Shown here in pieces: positions 1 to 12,741 of a stretch of DNA of 64,000 nt. The first letter of the stretch is position 1, and the number at the start of each line of letters is the position of its first letter. The DNA comes from Molanna angustata (Eukaryota; Arthropoda; Insecta; Trichoptera; Molannidae). The notes under the pieces are model-generated. The model was not told the origin of the DNA, did no database searches, and worked only from the letters and a program-made list of their open reading frames with translations. The DNA is taken from the NCBI GenBank assembly GCA_963576475.1, contig OY754977.1:35259872-35323871 (forward strand), given 5' to 3'. The translations under genes were made by a program, and so were the position numbers.

Positions 1-1250
1 AATTAGGTATATAAAACTAATAAACGTACACGAATGATGATGTATCTGAATCAAAAGGTTCTAGGGAGAATTAAAAGGGAATATCAATAATATTATTACA
101 TGTTATTATGATAAGAACTCTGTACTTAAAAGTACAGTTACCAAAGGACAAATAAAACCTAACCATACTAAATACCTATCACCGTATTGTGGCAACTGTA
201 TTGGCACAATTATTGAATTTAGAAGTATATTGAATATCTACCTAATAAATTTACTTTTTCAGCATTATTTTTAAAATAATTTAAGACATCTGTGTAATTG
301 GCTTTGATATGTGTAATGTTTTTAAGCAATTTATGAAACAGCTGTTGAGATGAAATAAAATAAAATAAATAAATAAATATAGATACTATTGATTATAATA
401 AAATTTGGTCCGAAAAACTATGTTGGATATAATAATCAAATGTAATTACTTAATAAATAATAATTACAGTTGTTTGTATGATATAATATGCAAGTATGTA
501 TGTATTGAAATACAAAAACTAGATGAATAGATAATGAAATAATTACAAACAGTAAATAAGTATCTAATAGTAATTAGGTAAGTACCTACCATTATATGGG
601 TGGTATATCTAGGTATACATATATTATATTAATATGACATTGTTACTGTAACTGACATCTACCTAACTATAGGTACTCTCATTAGAGTTTCCTCATTTAA
701 TATTGAACAATTCTTCAACTTAACTTTTAATCAAAAATATTACATCACAAAAGACATATGGTTCCATTTATTCTTAGGTATAATAATGTGATTACACTAT
801 CGATATTATAGACTTTCAGTGTTTTATTACAAAGTAGGAAGGGGTGGGATATGAAGGAAGGAAGGAAGGAAGGATCTGCAGCTGTTACCCGTCACTATGT
901 TACGTTCGTCTCTCAACAACAAATAGTCTCTCAAGGCAAGGCTAAAGCTACCAATTATACACAAGTAGTGTCCGACCGAACATTCGGCTTCGGCTTCAAC
1001 CAAAAATATGCCCAAGTTTTCAATCAGCCACATAAAAACTGTTGAAAGTGGCTAAATTTCATTATTTATAAAAACAGTCATTTTGTTACTTCTTCGTCGT
1101 TTATTAGACTTGTTGGTCTGTAATACAAAAAGTATGTTTCCTGCTTTACTGGTATATCCTACATATGAGTGAGGTAGGTATATTCTCTAGATGATGTTAA
1201 TAGATTTTCATACCGCCATCTATTGAAATTTTACACAACTTTAAAATTAA
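1..1250. other. Intergenic AT-rich sequence, no gene seen
   Basis: I find no conserved coding sequence. A short (GAAG)n run lies at about 852-875. Small ORFs at 827-1045 overlap each other on both strands and look like chance. Confidence 0.6.
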
Positions 1251-1251
1251 T

Positions 1252-2020
1252 TACTAGTTGCATGTAACACATGAGATCCAACTGTCGACAGCGATAGTAT
1301 GTATAGTTGAAGAATAAGAATCAAACTATAAACCCATTAATCCAATTGATTGAATATTTTAAGATATTTTGTTATCTATACCTACAACACATGTAGGTAT
1401 ATATGTCAAGATAGAATTGTATGGAAGTCAGTCCTTTTTTCCTACCCAGAATATGAAAACAGCATGATGGTATGTATGTATGTTTGGAGATGAAGTATCA
1501 AACTATTAAGTCTTTTTAGATATTGTGTATAGGCGACTGCCATACAAATTGGATGAAGCGATGTCGTCACTAAGTTCAAATTTTATAAAAATTGTTTAAA
1601 AAAAATTTAAGATATACTATTACAATGTTAATATTTTTTATAGAAAATTAAATGATCTAGTTGGGGTGTTTCGGCTTTTTATAGAAAATTAAATGATCTA
1701 GTTGGGGGTGTTTCGGCTTTTTATAGAAAATTAAATGATCTAGTTGGGGTGTTTCGGCTTTTTATAGAAAATTAAATGATCTAGTTGGGGTGTTTCGGCT
1801 TTTTTCGATATTTTTAAAAACTTTGGAAATATAGGTAGTTAAACACAAATTATAAATAATAAAAAAAATAATAAAAAATGTGTGAGAAACTCTTTTTAAA
1901 AAAACAAATTTGAGATTTTGTATTTGTCTTTATTTATAACAATTTTCGGCGTTCTAGCTTTTATGGTTTTTGAGATATATGGAAAAATAAAGTGAAAATT
2001 CAGAAGTTGAAAAGTCGATA
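1252..2020 (+). repeat. Dispersed repeat family A, left-end copy
   Basis: It starts ACTAGTTGCATGTAACACAT, then GATCCAACTGTCGA, and continues through the blocks CATGATGGTATGTATGTATG, AATTAAATGATCTAGTTGGG and TTTTCGGCGTTCTAGCTTTT. The same blocks in the same order recur near 8.3, 20.9, 40.9 and 45.2 kb. There is no coding capacity. Confidence 0.75.
1635..1802 (+). repeat. 41-bp tandem repeat, 4 copies, inside family A
   Basis: The unit contains TATAGAAAATTAAATGATCT and AGTTGGGGTGTTTCGGC. Four nearly identical copies differ by one extra G in copy 2. Other family A copies carry only one unit, so the expansion is local. Confidence 0.9.
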
Positions 2021-2423
2021 CCTACGTATCGTGAATAAATATAAAAATAGAATTATTAAGTTGTACAAATCACCTCGACTGATAGGTACGATTTATATAT
2101 TTAGTAAATAGTTACTTAATGGAAATAATAAAGAATGTACTTGGTTATCTACTTGATGATATTTCTTCCAGATAATGGTTATCAGTAATCACAGTGACCA
2201 CTGGCACTCCCAGTAAATAATGTCAGTTGGTCGTTCTTCCTTTCAGATAAAATGTAGGTAAACCTCATCCAATAAAATAAACCTAGTCAAGTACATATAT
2301 CGAAGTGACCCCAAGGTCATAAAATTTAATAATTGATATTTTATTTTCAAATGTACATCACTTTTATAAAATGGCATTTATGAATTGTCAAGTTTACATA
2401 GTAAAATATTTAAATCAAAAATA

Positions 2424-2600
2424 ATCCAACTGTCGATTTGTTCCAGAGAATTTATGTATCTTAACATATCGACAAAGGATCAAGCCAAGATAAGCGAGAT
2501 TTGTATGCTAGGTCTATATTTTTCACGGCTTTTTCAACTTTGAAGTCAAACATCACCAACATAGAGGGTTCGCAGCATATATGTATGTTTCATTCATGGA
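2424..2600 (-). repeat. Dispersed repeat family A, right-end fragment
   Basis: The reverse complement matches the right terminus seen at 41,400-41,590: TTTGTCGATATGTTAAGATA, then TCGACAGTTGGAT at the end. It lies immediately before the plus-strand family A remnant that hosts the 2649-4098 element. Confidence 0.6.
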
Positions 2601-2648
2601 TATATTCAGAATTTGGATTAGAACTACTACAATGTACCTACATATTTT

Positions 2649-4098
2649 CCCAAGTAACAATTTTACTCCTTGAATGCCCTTAAAATTATCGTAGGATAAT
2701 CCTAAGAGTAAGAGCGTTTTACCACGAAATGCCTCCTGTAGCCTGGCTACAAAACCTCCTGTTGTATTAAAAGGCCCACTCTTAATATACTCTATCAAGA
2801 CGAAACGCCTTTGGCTTTTTGAGACACATCGCCCTTAGAATACCTGTTATGTGCTGGTCCTAGAACCCAACTTAAGCCAATATTAAGGTAATTCTAAGGC
2901 AAATCTAAAGCAGTTTTGAATATTTTTGTCGGGCGAAGAGTAAAATATAAAACCAGTAACATATTTTATCTTACATTATATTTTAGTACTTCACAATAAC
3001 ACGGTTCCACAAAAACACAACTCAAGAGAAATGTTAAATTAAAATGGACTACATTTTACGCGTGAGATAAAATGTGTTTTTTGAGGAATAGAATTCCATT
3101 TTTTTAATGGGAAGACAAGTTTATTGTTATTGTTTATCATAATACCTCTGTAAAATTAAAGCGCCTCGAAAATTCTTAATATTTAAAGAAATTTTTAATT
3201 AAAATATGTATGTACCTCCCACTATATTGATAATATGTATTATTTTTTTATATGCTCTAAACTAAAAATTCAATAAAATGTTTTTTTTTGGGTTATTATT
3301 ACCAGAAAAATAAAAAATATAATTCATTATCGTCATTATTATTAAAATAATCAATAATAAAAATGGCGATAACAATAAAATTACAATCAAGTGTATTAGT
3401 ATGACAACAAAGACAATTTTAAGAGCGATTACCTGTATTTTGGGGTACGCAATGCAATTTAAAAGCAAAGTACCCTTACGACACCTTTTTACCGGTATTT
3501 GAAAGCAATGTCGAGGGTATTCTAAGAACGTTTTCTCTTATTCGTTTTGTCTTAACCGCGAGACGCGTGGTCGGCCGTGTCAATAAAACAACACAACGCC
3601 GATCGCTCTTACAGACAGATCTTATAGATAATATAAAGGGTCGTTTAAGACCGCTTTAATGGTCATTTGTCTTAATACTATTCTGTTGGTTTTGAAATTG
3701 CTTTTTTTAAGGGTAAACGACTTTGAGACTATTGTGCTTTAAAAAAAGGCAAATTTGCGTAAGTTTGCTTTATAACATGCATCGTAAGAGTGATATAAAG
3801 CATGTTTAAGGTAATTTTTAGAGTGATGTGCTTTATTACTATTATTACTCCTCAAGCGGTTTTATATTACACTTTGAGAGTGAAACAAAGCAACTTGAAA
3901 GTGCTTTTACGGGTCATTTGCCTTAATATTATTTTGGTGGCTTAGAATTGCTTTTTTTTAAGGTGAACGATTTTGAGACAATTGTGCTTTAAAAAAAGGC
4001 AAACTTTTACCGTTTTGCTTTAAAAAGTGCGACATAATGCAATTTTAAGACAAAATACCGTCTGTCAGGACTGATAGCGTCGAAAATTGTTACTTGGG
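2649..4098. mobile_element. Non-coding TIR element with perfect 16-bp ends
   Basis: CCCAAGTAACAATTTT at 2649-2664 is repeated inverted at 4083-4098. The flanks resemble adjoining parts of family A (ACTACTACAATG before, TTTATAGAAAATTAAATTAT after), so it appears inserted into a family A copy. The interior has no transposase. It holds a diverged internal duplication (about 3669-3752 and 3918-4002) with GTGCTTTAAAAAAAGGCAAA. It is a non-autonomous DNA transposon of unknown superfamily. Confidence 0.6.
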
Positions 4099-4665
4099 TT
4101 GTTTATAGAAAATTAAATTATCTAGTTGGGGTGTTTCGGCTTTTTTCGATATTTTGTGAATTTTGGATATAGAGGAATTTAAACACAAATTTATAATAAT
4201 AAATGTTTTTCTTAATAAAAAAAGGTTGAGAATTTCTGGAAATTTGAAAACATGTCTATTTTTATACCAATTTTCAGCGTTCTAGTTTTTATGGTTCCTG
4301 AAATATATGGAAAAATAAAGTAAAAATTCAAAAGTTGATAACCCCTGACTGAAACAAAAATTCAAAATTCTGAGTATAAAAGTTTTGTAGGCCTAAACTA
4401 TTTATATATTCTGAAATTTTGGGCTCTGTAAATTGAGCGGATCAAAAGTTATAAGGGACACACACACACAGACAGACACACTAAATGTTCTACTCCGAAT
4501 TCTGATTTAATCCGTATATAGAACATATATGCTACGAAGCCTCTAAGTTGGTGTTTTTTTACTTCAAAATTGGAAAAGCCGTGAAAAATGTAGACCGTGC
4601 ATACAAATCTCACGTATCCTGGCTTGAAACTTTGTCGATATGTTAAGAGAAAAAAAGACTGACCT
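4099..4665 (+). repeat. Dispersed repeat family A, right part
   Basis: It runs from TTATCTAGTTGGGGTGTTTC through TATAAAAGTTTTGTAGGCCT, an (AC)n/GACAGACAC block and AAATGTTCTACTCCGAATTC to the sequence near TTTGTCGATATGTTAAGAG. The order matches the 40.9-41.6 kb copy. Confidence 0.7.
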
Positions 4666-4982
4666 CGATACTATTCCATCCTGACATACATACCTACATA
4701 TTTTATATAGAAAACAAAATTTCTTATAAGGTCAGCCTATTTTCCTACCCAGAATATTTTCATTATTTCATGTCGTTTTCATATTCTGGGTAGGAAAAAC
4801 ATACTGACCTCCATACTATTGTATTCTGACATACATGCCTACATGTTTTATATAGAAAACAATATTTTTTAAATATTATTAATTTGTGTTTAAATTTATA
4901 TAGTTTGGTACGTATTTTTCAAATTTACATACAATCGCCATCGACAGTTGGATCTCATGTATTACATGTAACTATTAGTCTA
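4666..4982 (-). repeat. Dispersed repeat family A, left-end fragments
   Basis: On the minus strand it carries the ACATGTAGGCATGTATGTCA segment, partly duplicated here, and ends at TCCAACTGTCGATGGCGA / ATGAGATCC. It abuts the preceding plus-strand copy, making a head-to-tail inverted pair. Confidence 0.6.
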
Positions 4983-5514
4983 ACTAAGTCATTCAATGAA
5001 AATGCCGAATTCAATTAAATTGAAATAAATTGTATGAAAAATGAAAAGTCAGGATGTGTTGGAAGATAAATATCATATATATGTGCATATCATATATATG
5101 TAACTTGTTATTGGACAAAATTAATATTTGACTTAGTGCCTATTGGCATATTTCCTATTGACATAGTACCTATTGACAGAGTGCCTATTCATTAAACGAC
5201 ACAAAAATAAAATATCTTCCCTTAACTCTGTTAAAATAAATATATCTTCTCTTAAACCTAACAGTCATACAAACAAATATTGTAACAATTTCAATTATAA
5301 CAATATATCATATTAAAATTTTGTTTGCGGATATTACATTATCTTTTAAGCTGCACAGTGTAAAATAGTTGATTTAAAATTTAGTAGGTACTCAAAATTC
5401 GGAAGAAAAATGACAAAAAGAGGAAAAGGAAGGTTGTGGCACTCGCAGTCAAAAAGGACAAAGCAGGAATCAGCTACCGTAAACCTCTAAGAGATAGCAT
5501 TTTTATATTTTACT

Positions 5515-6500
5515 AGTAACCCGGCAAACGTTGTCCTGCCTGTTTAATTATTTACCTCCAAATATATAAAAATGGTTGATGTGTATGTTTCCTTTTTATT
5601 ATTTAACATTCTTATCTAGATTCGCTAATTATAATTCCCTTCTATCCCTACAGTCCCTTCATTCCCATCTGTCCTATTCATTCATTCATTTATCATTTTA
5701 TATACTTATTCAAACAAAAAACTTTTACAGTTATACCATTTTTATATAATACTAGTGAACCCCCGGCAAACTTCGTATTGCCTGTATAATTAAAAATTGT
5801 CCTCCATAACCACCCGTCGCTTCAGACTCTTCAATACCTCCCATCCTTTCAGTACTTTCCGTCCCTTCAGTACCTTCCGTCCCTTCAGTACCTTCCGTCC
5901 CTTCAGTACCTTCCGTCCCTTCAGTACCCCCCGTCCCTTCGGTTACTCCCGTCTCTTCAGTTACTCCCGTCCCTTCGGTTACTCCCGTCCCTTCGGTTAC
6001 TCCCGTCCCTTCGGTTACTCCCGTCCCTTCATTACCTCCCGTCCCTTCATTACCTCCCGTCCCTTCATTACCTCCCGTCCCTTCATTACCTCCCGTCCCT
6101 TCAGTAGGTCCCGGTCATACGCTCAACAATTCATCAAAGTTTCATTGAAATTGAATGAACGGTTCCCAGGATAGTCCACCTTCATCGGTAAAATGACCTG
6201 ATACCCGATGAAGAAGAAGAATTTTTTTTTAATCCAGAAACCATCCCGGGCATACGTTCGATAATTCACCAAAGTTTCATTGCAATCGGATGAACGGTTC
6301 CCAGGATAGTCCATCTTCATAGGTAAAATGACCTAATACTCGATGAAGAAGAAGAAAAAATTTTTGATCCAGAAACCATCCCTGGTATACTCTCGACAGT
6401 TCACCAAAGTTTCATCGCAATCGGATGAGCGGTTTAGGAGCGCATTCAACACATACATACATACATACATAGATACAAACATTCAAATTTATAATATAGA
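5515..6500 (+). repeat. Dispersed repeat family B with C/T-rich minisatellite
   Basis: Two starts are seen, ACCCGGCAAACGTTGTCCTG (about 5520) and a relative at 5760. They are followed by an irregular 15-18 bp array at about 5830-6110 (CGTCCCTTCAGTACCTTC and variants), then CCAAAGTTTCATTGCAATCG and CGGATGAGCGGTTTAGGAGC, ending in (CATA)n near 6450-6470. Related segments lie at 17.6 and 49.1-49.9 kb. The layout resembles widespread insect non-LTR repeat ends. The long ORF across it is only the minisatellite. Confidence 0.65.
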
Positions 6501-6744
6501 TATCATTTTATATACAGTTTTTTTTTATATAGAATTATTTATTTATTTATTCATTTATTTCCTTATTCGAGCATTGATTTATTTATTAATTTATAAGTAA
6601 AAAAAATATTTAAAATTTTCTTTATTTATTTATTTGATCATTGATTTATTTATATATTATTTTTTTATTTAAAATTTTCTTTATTTATTTATTCGATCAT
6701 TGATTTATTTATATGTTATTTTTTTATTTAATTTTTGTTTTAAA

Positions 6745-6900
6745 TTTGACTGACCTCCATACTGTCGCATCTTGACATACATACCAACCACATGTGTTAA
6801 AATTTTCAATAATTTGGATTTATGGATTTGATTCTTATTCTTCAACTATACATACTATCGCATTCGACAGTTGGATCTCATGTGTTACATGCAACTAGTT
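6745..6900 (-). repeat. Dispersed repeat family A, left-end fragment
   Basis: The minus strand reads ACTAGTTGCATGTAACACAT, GAGATCCAACTGTCGAA, then the ATACATACTATCG-type segment. Confidence 0.65.
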
Positions 6901-8260
6901 CTATCAAAAGAGGGATACGATTTATTGATTAAGTTTGAACTAACAAACAGGCATTAATGAAAAATAAAGTATGGCTAAAATATTGACCCAAATATTGTGA
7001 AGTTGAAAGCATTTCCAAAGACAATGAGGTATATTTTTAGTTTTCGCCAACCACAGATGCGTGACGTGATGGGCCCCCTCAATGTCCTAACACAAAATGT
7101 CAACGGATATAGGTTGGTTGGTTGGTGGATCACCTCACCCGACTGTGCGGAGTATGGACTTGCCCAGAGCTTCCAACCTTCCAACTACAACAAATGCCAC
7201 GGCATTTAAGTTCAACGTGATTCCACGAGGAACGACCTTCGTTGATTGCCATCATATACAAACAAACATACTTGTATTTTTATTATATATTCATTAATAG
7301 TAGCAATACGTTATTGTTCAGTCTCAATCTCAATCACTATCAAATCAACATTTATTTTATATATCCAATTGATAATAGTTGCATTTAACACATGAAATCT
7401 TAGTTGAACAATACGAAGCAAAATATTTTATTTTATTTATCTATTTAAATTATCAGTTCTTACAACAATTTACCAGTACCAACAATCCAGTGGATAACAA
7501 CTATGTATTCTTCTAAGCAGTGCTTGTGTCGGAATAGCATTATATTCATTTTAAATGACATATAGTCCATACTTAATATTGGCTTACCCTGACAATTTGG
7601 ATTAATTTTTGGTTACCCTGACAAACCAAAGAAAAAACAATAGAGCACTATTTAAGAAATGTCTATCACATAATTTATTATAATATACCTACAACTATTT
7701 ATGAATACCTATTAAAACGGAAAATACAATTATTTATGAATGAATATCTATCACGATAAGGCTTACAGTATACAATCATCATGAGCGAACAACGTTTTGG
7801 GTCATATACATACTTAGGTTAGGTATATGTAAATAATAGGTTATACATATATCAAATCATTATTTTAAAAAATATATTTTCAATGTTCATTCTTCCTTTA
7901 TATTTTTTTTCACAGCACTTAGTGACGTTATATTATAAGTATATTTTAGAACCAAATATGTTTAAAATACGAGGTAAAATAAAATCAAAATGTTTTTGAG
8001 CAAACGTGGTATGAGTTCTGGGGATGGGTAAAAATCTGTGTCTAATGTTGTCTAATGTAATTTTCAACTCAAGTATACCTACTGTGTAATATTGAGCTTA
8101 TATGAATGAGTAAATGATTTCTTGAGGTATTGCTGACGAATATCTAAAACATGAATTTCCGAAAATAATGAATTCGATGGAATACATATAAATATGTATA
8201 AACCCTTAAATACAGCTTTGCTAAGATATTTCGTTTTCTATACAAAACATTTATTTATTT
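6901..8260. other. Intergenic, no gene seen
   Basis: I see no conserved frame. 7060-7220 is slightly GC-richer with short ORFs on both strands that I cannot assign. Confidence 0.5.
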
Positions 8261-8261
8261 C

Positions 8262-8725
8262 ATGTCAGGATAGTGAGTTCACTCCTTTTTATCCTCTCTC
8301 GAATATACATATAAACAGCTTGATGGTATGTATGTATGTATGTATGTATGTATGTATCAAACTATTGAGAGTCCCCGTACATATTGTGTAGATAGTGTAT
8401 ACTGCCATACAACTTGTATGAAACAATGACGTCACTAAATATATTTTTTACAATATTTGTTTAAAAAAGTTTGGGATATCCTTTTTAAAGAAAATTAAGT
8501 TATCTAGTTGGGGTATTTCGTCCTTTTTTGGATATTTATGATAATAAACAGTAAAACGCATAAAGTTGTCATAAAAAAAACTTTTCTTAATAAAAAATGA
8601 GAAACTCAAGTTAGAGATAAGTTAGAGATATTGCATTTAACTATATTCTATATTTCAGCGTTCTAGTTTTTGGATTTTGAGATAAATACAAAAATAAAAT
8701 AAAAAGTCAAAATTTGATAACCCCT
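8262..8725 (+). repeat. Dispersed repeat family A, internal fragment
   Basis: It has the family A blocks CTTGATGGTATGTATGTATG (with an expanded (GTAT)n run at 8325-8357), AGTTATCTAGTTGGGGTATT and TTCAGCGTTCTAGTTTTTGG, ending near TTGATAACCCCTGAATT. Confidence 0.7.
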
Positions 8726-9495
8726 GAATTTGTGTATTACCGATGACAATGCATGATTCCAGTTTGATCCATTTGATAAAATTGAACACTTTTGTATTTC
8801 ATACAAAATTAGTTAGTATCTAATTGTTTAAGAGTTGGTACCTACCATTTGTAGGTATTATTTCACAATATATTAAATACAAAGAGTAGGTACCTAAGTT
8901 ACATATTTGTTATATATTTGAATTGTTTGTTTGCTGTATAAAACGACGACGTTTTACTTTATGTGTTCGACATTGGCAGTACGTGAAGTAAACTTTGAAA
9001 AGTGTGTCCTCAATTTATTTTTACTAACTTGTATCAATATGAAGTTGTGACTTATAGTTTGGGACGTACACTAGTGTACAAAATTCAATTGAATTAATTA
9101 AAAAGCAAATCAATGTTTTTATTCAACGTATGTACACAAGATACACGCAGATATATGTACCTACATATGCTGGCCATACATGCAACGGAACAACTTACAG
9201 GTCTACCAGCCCCGTTGCATGACGTACCTATGTCCTGTCCAGCATACCCCCATCTTTGTCATTAATATGATCATCTATTCTACATATAATAGGCTTTTTT
9301 ATAAAGAGTGTTTTCTTTTGAATCGTATTTTATTAATAGTTCGCCATACGCCACAGCGCCCTTGAGGTGAGATATTCACGAAAACGGCACTATATGAATT
9401 ATCTAAGTAGGTAATTATTATAATTACAATATAAACTCACAGTATAAAGTCGCCGTGACTTTTGATAGTATACACGGGTTGGGACTGCTCACATA

Positions 9496-10426
9496 GGCCC
9501 AGTATTTCAGTCGGCCCTTAGGAGTTTAACTCAAGTTTAACAAAAATATTGCGTATTTCAGTACCTAATCTTCCCTTAAATACGTCACTAAACGACAAAT
9601 ATTTAACTCAACGTTTCTGGCGGATCGCGTGTCTTAATCTTGAGTTAAGTATTGTTTCTAGTCTTTTTCGCCAGGTGGCGTACTAATTAATGTTTCATTT
9701 CATTTTATACTACAAATAACTATGCATAATAATTATAATCATGATTTATTTTTGTTGTTAAAATAAAAGACTTGATATAGAAGTGGTTCATGTATTTAAT
9801 ATTTATTTTCTTTTTTACATAATTATAATGTATTGCCTGACAACAAACGAAATAAACTGTCAGCCATAATGAAACGTCAGGCACGCAACTTTATTTTTGC
9901 GATGTTTTTTCATCCCACTTTTTAAATTGATCCATCCTGTTTCTATATATATAATGTGTATTCTTAAATTTTCTACATAAGACACTATTTTACCATTATC
10001 ACTTAGTTCCATATCCATCTGTAAAATGTACATACATTTTGCATTGTAGTACTACGTACGTAGTTCATATTCAATGACATTTTTTCACTACAATGTTTGA
10101 TTTTAATTAAAAAAAACATCGATCGGTATAAAAAATTGAAAAAGTAACATGCTGTGTAATGAAACAAATAAAATAATGTGTTGTTATAATAATAAAATAA
10201 TATTTAGTCACAGCTTCGCGTCACGTATCATTTAAGGTTATTACAATTTTGACAGATGCGTTATAGACAATAACCATAGAAAAACGTAAAATATATCTAT
10301 AGTTGAAGATTTCGTAACTGACGTTTCATTTTGCACTGAAATACGCGAATGAAATTTAATCTTCCCCAAACTTTTAACTTGGATTACCAAATCCAACGAT
10401 TTAAGGGCCAACTGAAATCTCGGGCC
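9496..10426. mobile_element. 931-bp non-coding TIR element (GGCCC...GGGCC), PIF/Harbinger-like at best
   Basis: The left end GGCCCAGTATTTCAGTCGGC and right end (read inverted) GGCCCGAGATTTCAGTTGGC form imperfect TIRs. ATA lies outside both ends and may be the target duplication. The interior has no transposase. A second copy, split by later insertions, lies at 57201-59819 with the same blocks (TTACCATTATCACTTAGTTC, CATCGATCGGTATAAAAAAT). The GGCC...GTATTTCAGT end recalls PIF/Harbinger-type MITEs; that assignment is tentative. Confidence 0.7.
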
Positions 10427-11400
10427 ATATAGTTTTAAATTGTACCTACATGATTATTACGCACTTATCGCGTAGGTAGGTAGGTACTTTCCAGTGACAA
10501 ACTACTATCGCGGAAACTATACTGTAATATTTTTTATGTTGCGTATACACGTTGGGAGTCTAAGTGTAAGCCCTGTAGGTGCCTTGATTTCCTGGTTCAT
10601 GTATAATTTTCCAACTTCATGTCTATTAATATGTTAAAAATTTGTCAACAAAATATATACCTATAGATAGTACGAAGGGAGACTAACCTAACCTTGTATG
10701 CTTTACAAGTATTTATAACGAGTAACATATTCACATCTTAAATCAATAGGTACCTATAGTGTGAGAAAAGTATACGCGGCTAGTACACACAAGTCATGAA
10801 TAATTTCTGGGAATTAATTTTCTTTTATGTTTTAAAACTATATAGTGCAAAAACACTATTGATGCGTGCTGGCATTTTTTCCTCTCCAAAATTGCAATCT
10901 CGTCATATGATTCTCTAAAAATCACATTTATCTATCATTATAATATATGTATGTATGTATATAATTGTGAAGGTGAAAATTTAAGTTAACGAGACAGAAA
11001 TAATATAATGTGTTAAATATAAATATGTAGGTAGGTATACACAAATATCAATATGAAATATATTATAACTAAACGACCCAAGAGTATCGATGAGTCATCA
11101 ATATTTTACGACAATAACTCACTTTGCCACACCATCCATTTGTATAAAGAACAAAACATCACAAATATCAACTCTACCTTCCTACTTTCAATATATAGGT
11201 CAACAAACACAACACACCCCTTTTGTGGTCAGGGTCTCATCTAACTATCGCTTCATTTAGTGTCGTGCAAGGCAATTAATTATATGGACTGAACCTGATG
11301 GGAAACGACAGGTCAAGACAAGAACCAGAGGCCTGCTAAATGTAGGTAGTGAACAGTAACTGGTATATACTGACTGTTGAGAGGGAAAGTCTATCACTAG
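10427..11400. other. Intergenic, no gene seen
   Basis: The sequence is AT-rich. The small ORF 11053-11244 has no recognisable motif. Confidence 0.5.
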
Positions 11401-12090
11401 ATCTGAGCATAAACTGATGCTGATTGACAGAGCATGTAAACATCCCCCAATAAACTCTCTAAACCATCTTGAAATAGTACATGTCCTCACATATCTTGGT
11501 TCCAACATATGTGACACCGGTGGTTGTGAAGTGGAATTGAAAAGACGCATCGCCATAGCAAAGGGAGCACTGGGAAACCTCACAAGAGTATGGAAGGACA
11601 GGACCGTCACAAAAAACACGAAGGCTAGACTCATCAGGGCTCTGATATTCTCGATGTTCTTGTAGGGTGTGGAAACATGGACACAGAGAGTCAGAGCGAA
11701 ATAGGATCGATGCCTTCGAAATGTGGTGCTAGAGACGAATGCTGCGTATCCCATGGACAAAAAGAATAACGAATGTGTTGATTCTGGACGAGCTGAAGAT
11801 TAACGATCGTCTGTCGACGATATGTTACAGACGTATCCTTCAATTCTTTGGACACATTGCCAGAAGGGAACCGGACTGCCTCGAGATCCTTGTTGTGATG
11901 TGCAGCGTGGAGAGACGGAGATCTCGTGGTCGCTCACTGACCAGATGGAGCGATCTGGTTAAGTCCACAATAGGGTCTTCGGTGACGGGTGCTCTGCGTT
12001 CAGCCCAAAAAAGATTGGCATGGAGGTGGACCATGCGTGTGGCGACGGGCAGCAGCCGCTATCCTCAAGTCATGAGGAAAAGGACGAATA
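11400..12090 (+). pseudogene. LINE reverse-transcriptase C-terminal relic
   Basis: Frame pieces 11417-11665 and 11739-12050 read VLTYLGSNICDTGG, RRIAIAKGALGNLTRVWKD, then after a stop and frame change MLRIPWTKRITNVLILDELK, RRILQFFGHIARREPD and RRRSRGRSLTRWSDL. This is the common C-terminal region of insect endonuclease-reverse-transcriptase LINEs (YLGS, GHIAR and RGRSPTRW motifs). At least one in-frame stop (about 11663) and a frameshift make it a pseudogene. The 5' part is absent. Confidence 0.85.
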
Positions 12091-12570
12091 TATACTCACT
12101 GAAAGACACCACCACTGTAGAGATAGCGTTGTATTCGTTGACTTAACAGCCGCCTACGACATATAACAAAGACTTCATTCACCTTTTTTTACCGCAATGC
12201 TACAAAACCGGAAATTCCGCGTATAGTTTCAAGGAAAAGGTAGCAGATGAAGAAACCAAAAATACGTAGTGCCACGATTCAATGTCTCAATGTCTACTTT
12301 ATTCAGCATATGTTATACCAATGACCAACCCACACCACAACAAAACATCCTTTATCTGCTATTATGCTGCTAAAGACCTATGTCTGACAGTTCAACATCT
12401 TTGAGGAAGTCGGGAATGAATGAAACAAAGAAAACCATCTTATACCTAATCCTTCTAGAACACAAATCTGCTACTTCCACCTGAGAAATAGGGAAACTTT
12501 AATTTAAAGTGTGAAAACAAGACCTAAAACGAAGAGGACTGTCAACTGCCTTACACGTGATCCGCGAATG
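12091..12570 (+). pseudogene. Degraded jockey-like LINE fragment
   Basis: Around 12115-12160 one frame reads RDSVVFVDLTAAYD, the jockey-type RT motif A region, and stops at once. Near 12465-12490 YFHLRNRE resembles the jockey CxFHLxNxEA segment. The rest is frameshifted. It directly follows the first LINE relic, so the two fragments are juxtaposed. Confidence 0.55.
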
Positions 12571-12639
12571 TGCAGCATTAATGGAATCCAAACAAACATA
12601 CTACCTGGAAGCTCCTATACTATGGCATCCCAATTATTA

Positions 12640-12741
12640 AAATTGTATTCAAGAGACCAAGAGAACCTGGCAGTGCAATACTAGTAAATAAAATTGTATT
12701 CAAGAGACCAAGAGAACCTGGCAGTGCAATACTAGTAAATA
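12640..12741 (+). repeat. 51-bp tandem duplication
   Basis: AAATTGTATTCAAGAGACCA through ACTAGTAAAT occurs twice in direct tandem without differences that I can see. Confidence 0.9.

Noticed and set aside
5797..6174. 125-codon Arg-Pro-Phe-Ser repeat ORF
   Set aside because: C/T-rich minisatellite inside repeat family B; no support for translation.
11257..11760. 167-codon minus-strand ORF
   Set aside because: It is antisense to the LINE RT relic whose plus-strand motifs are clear.
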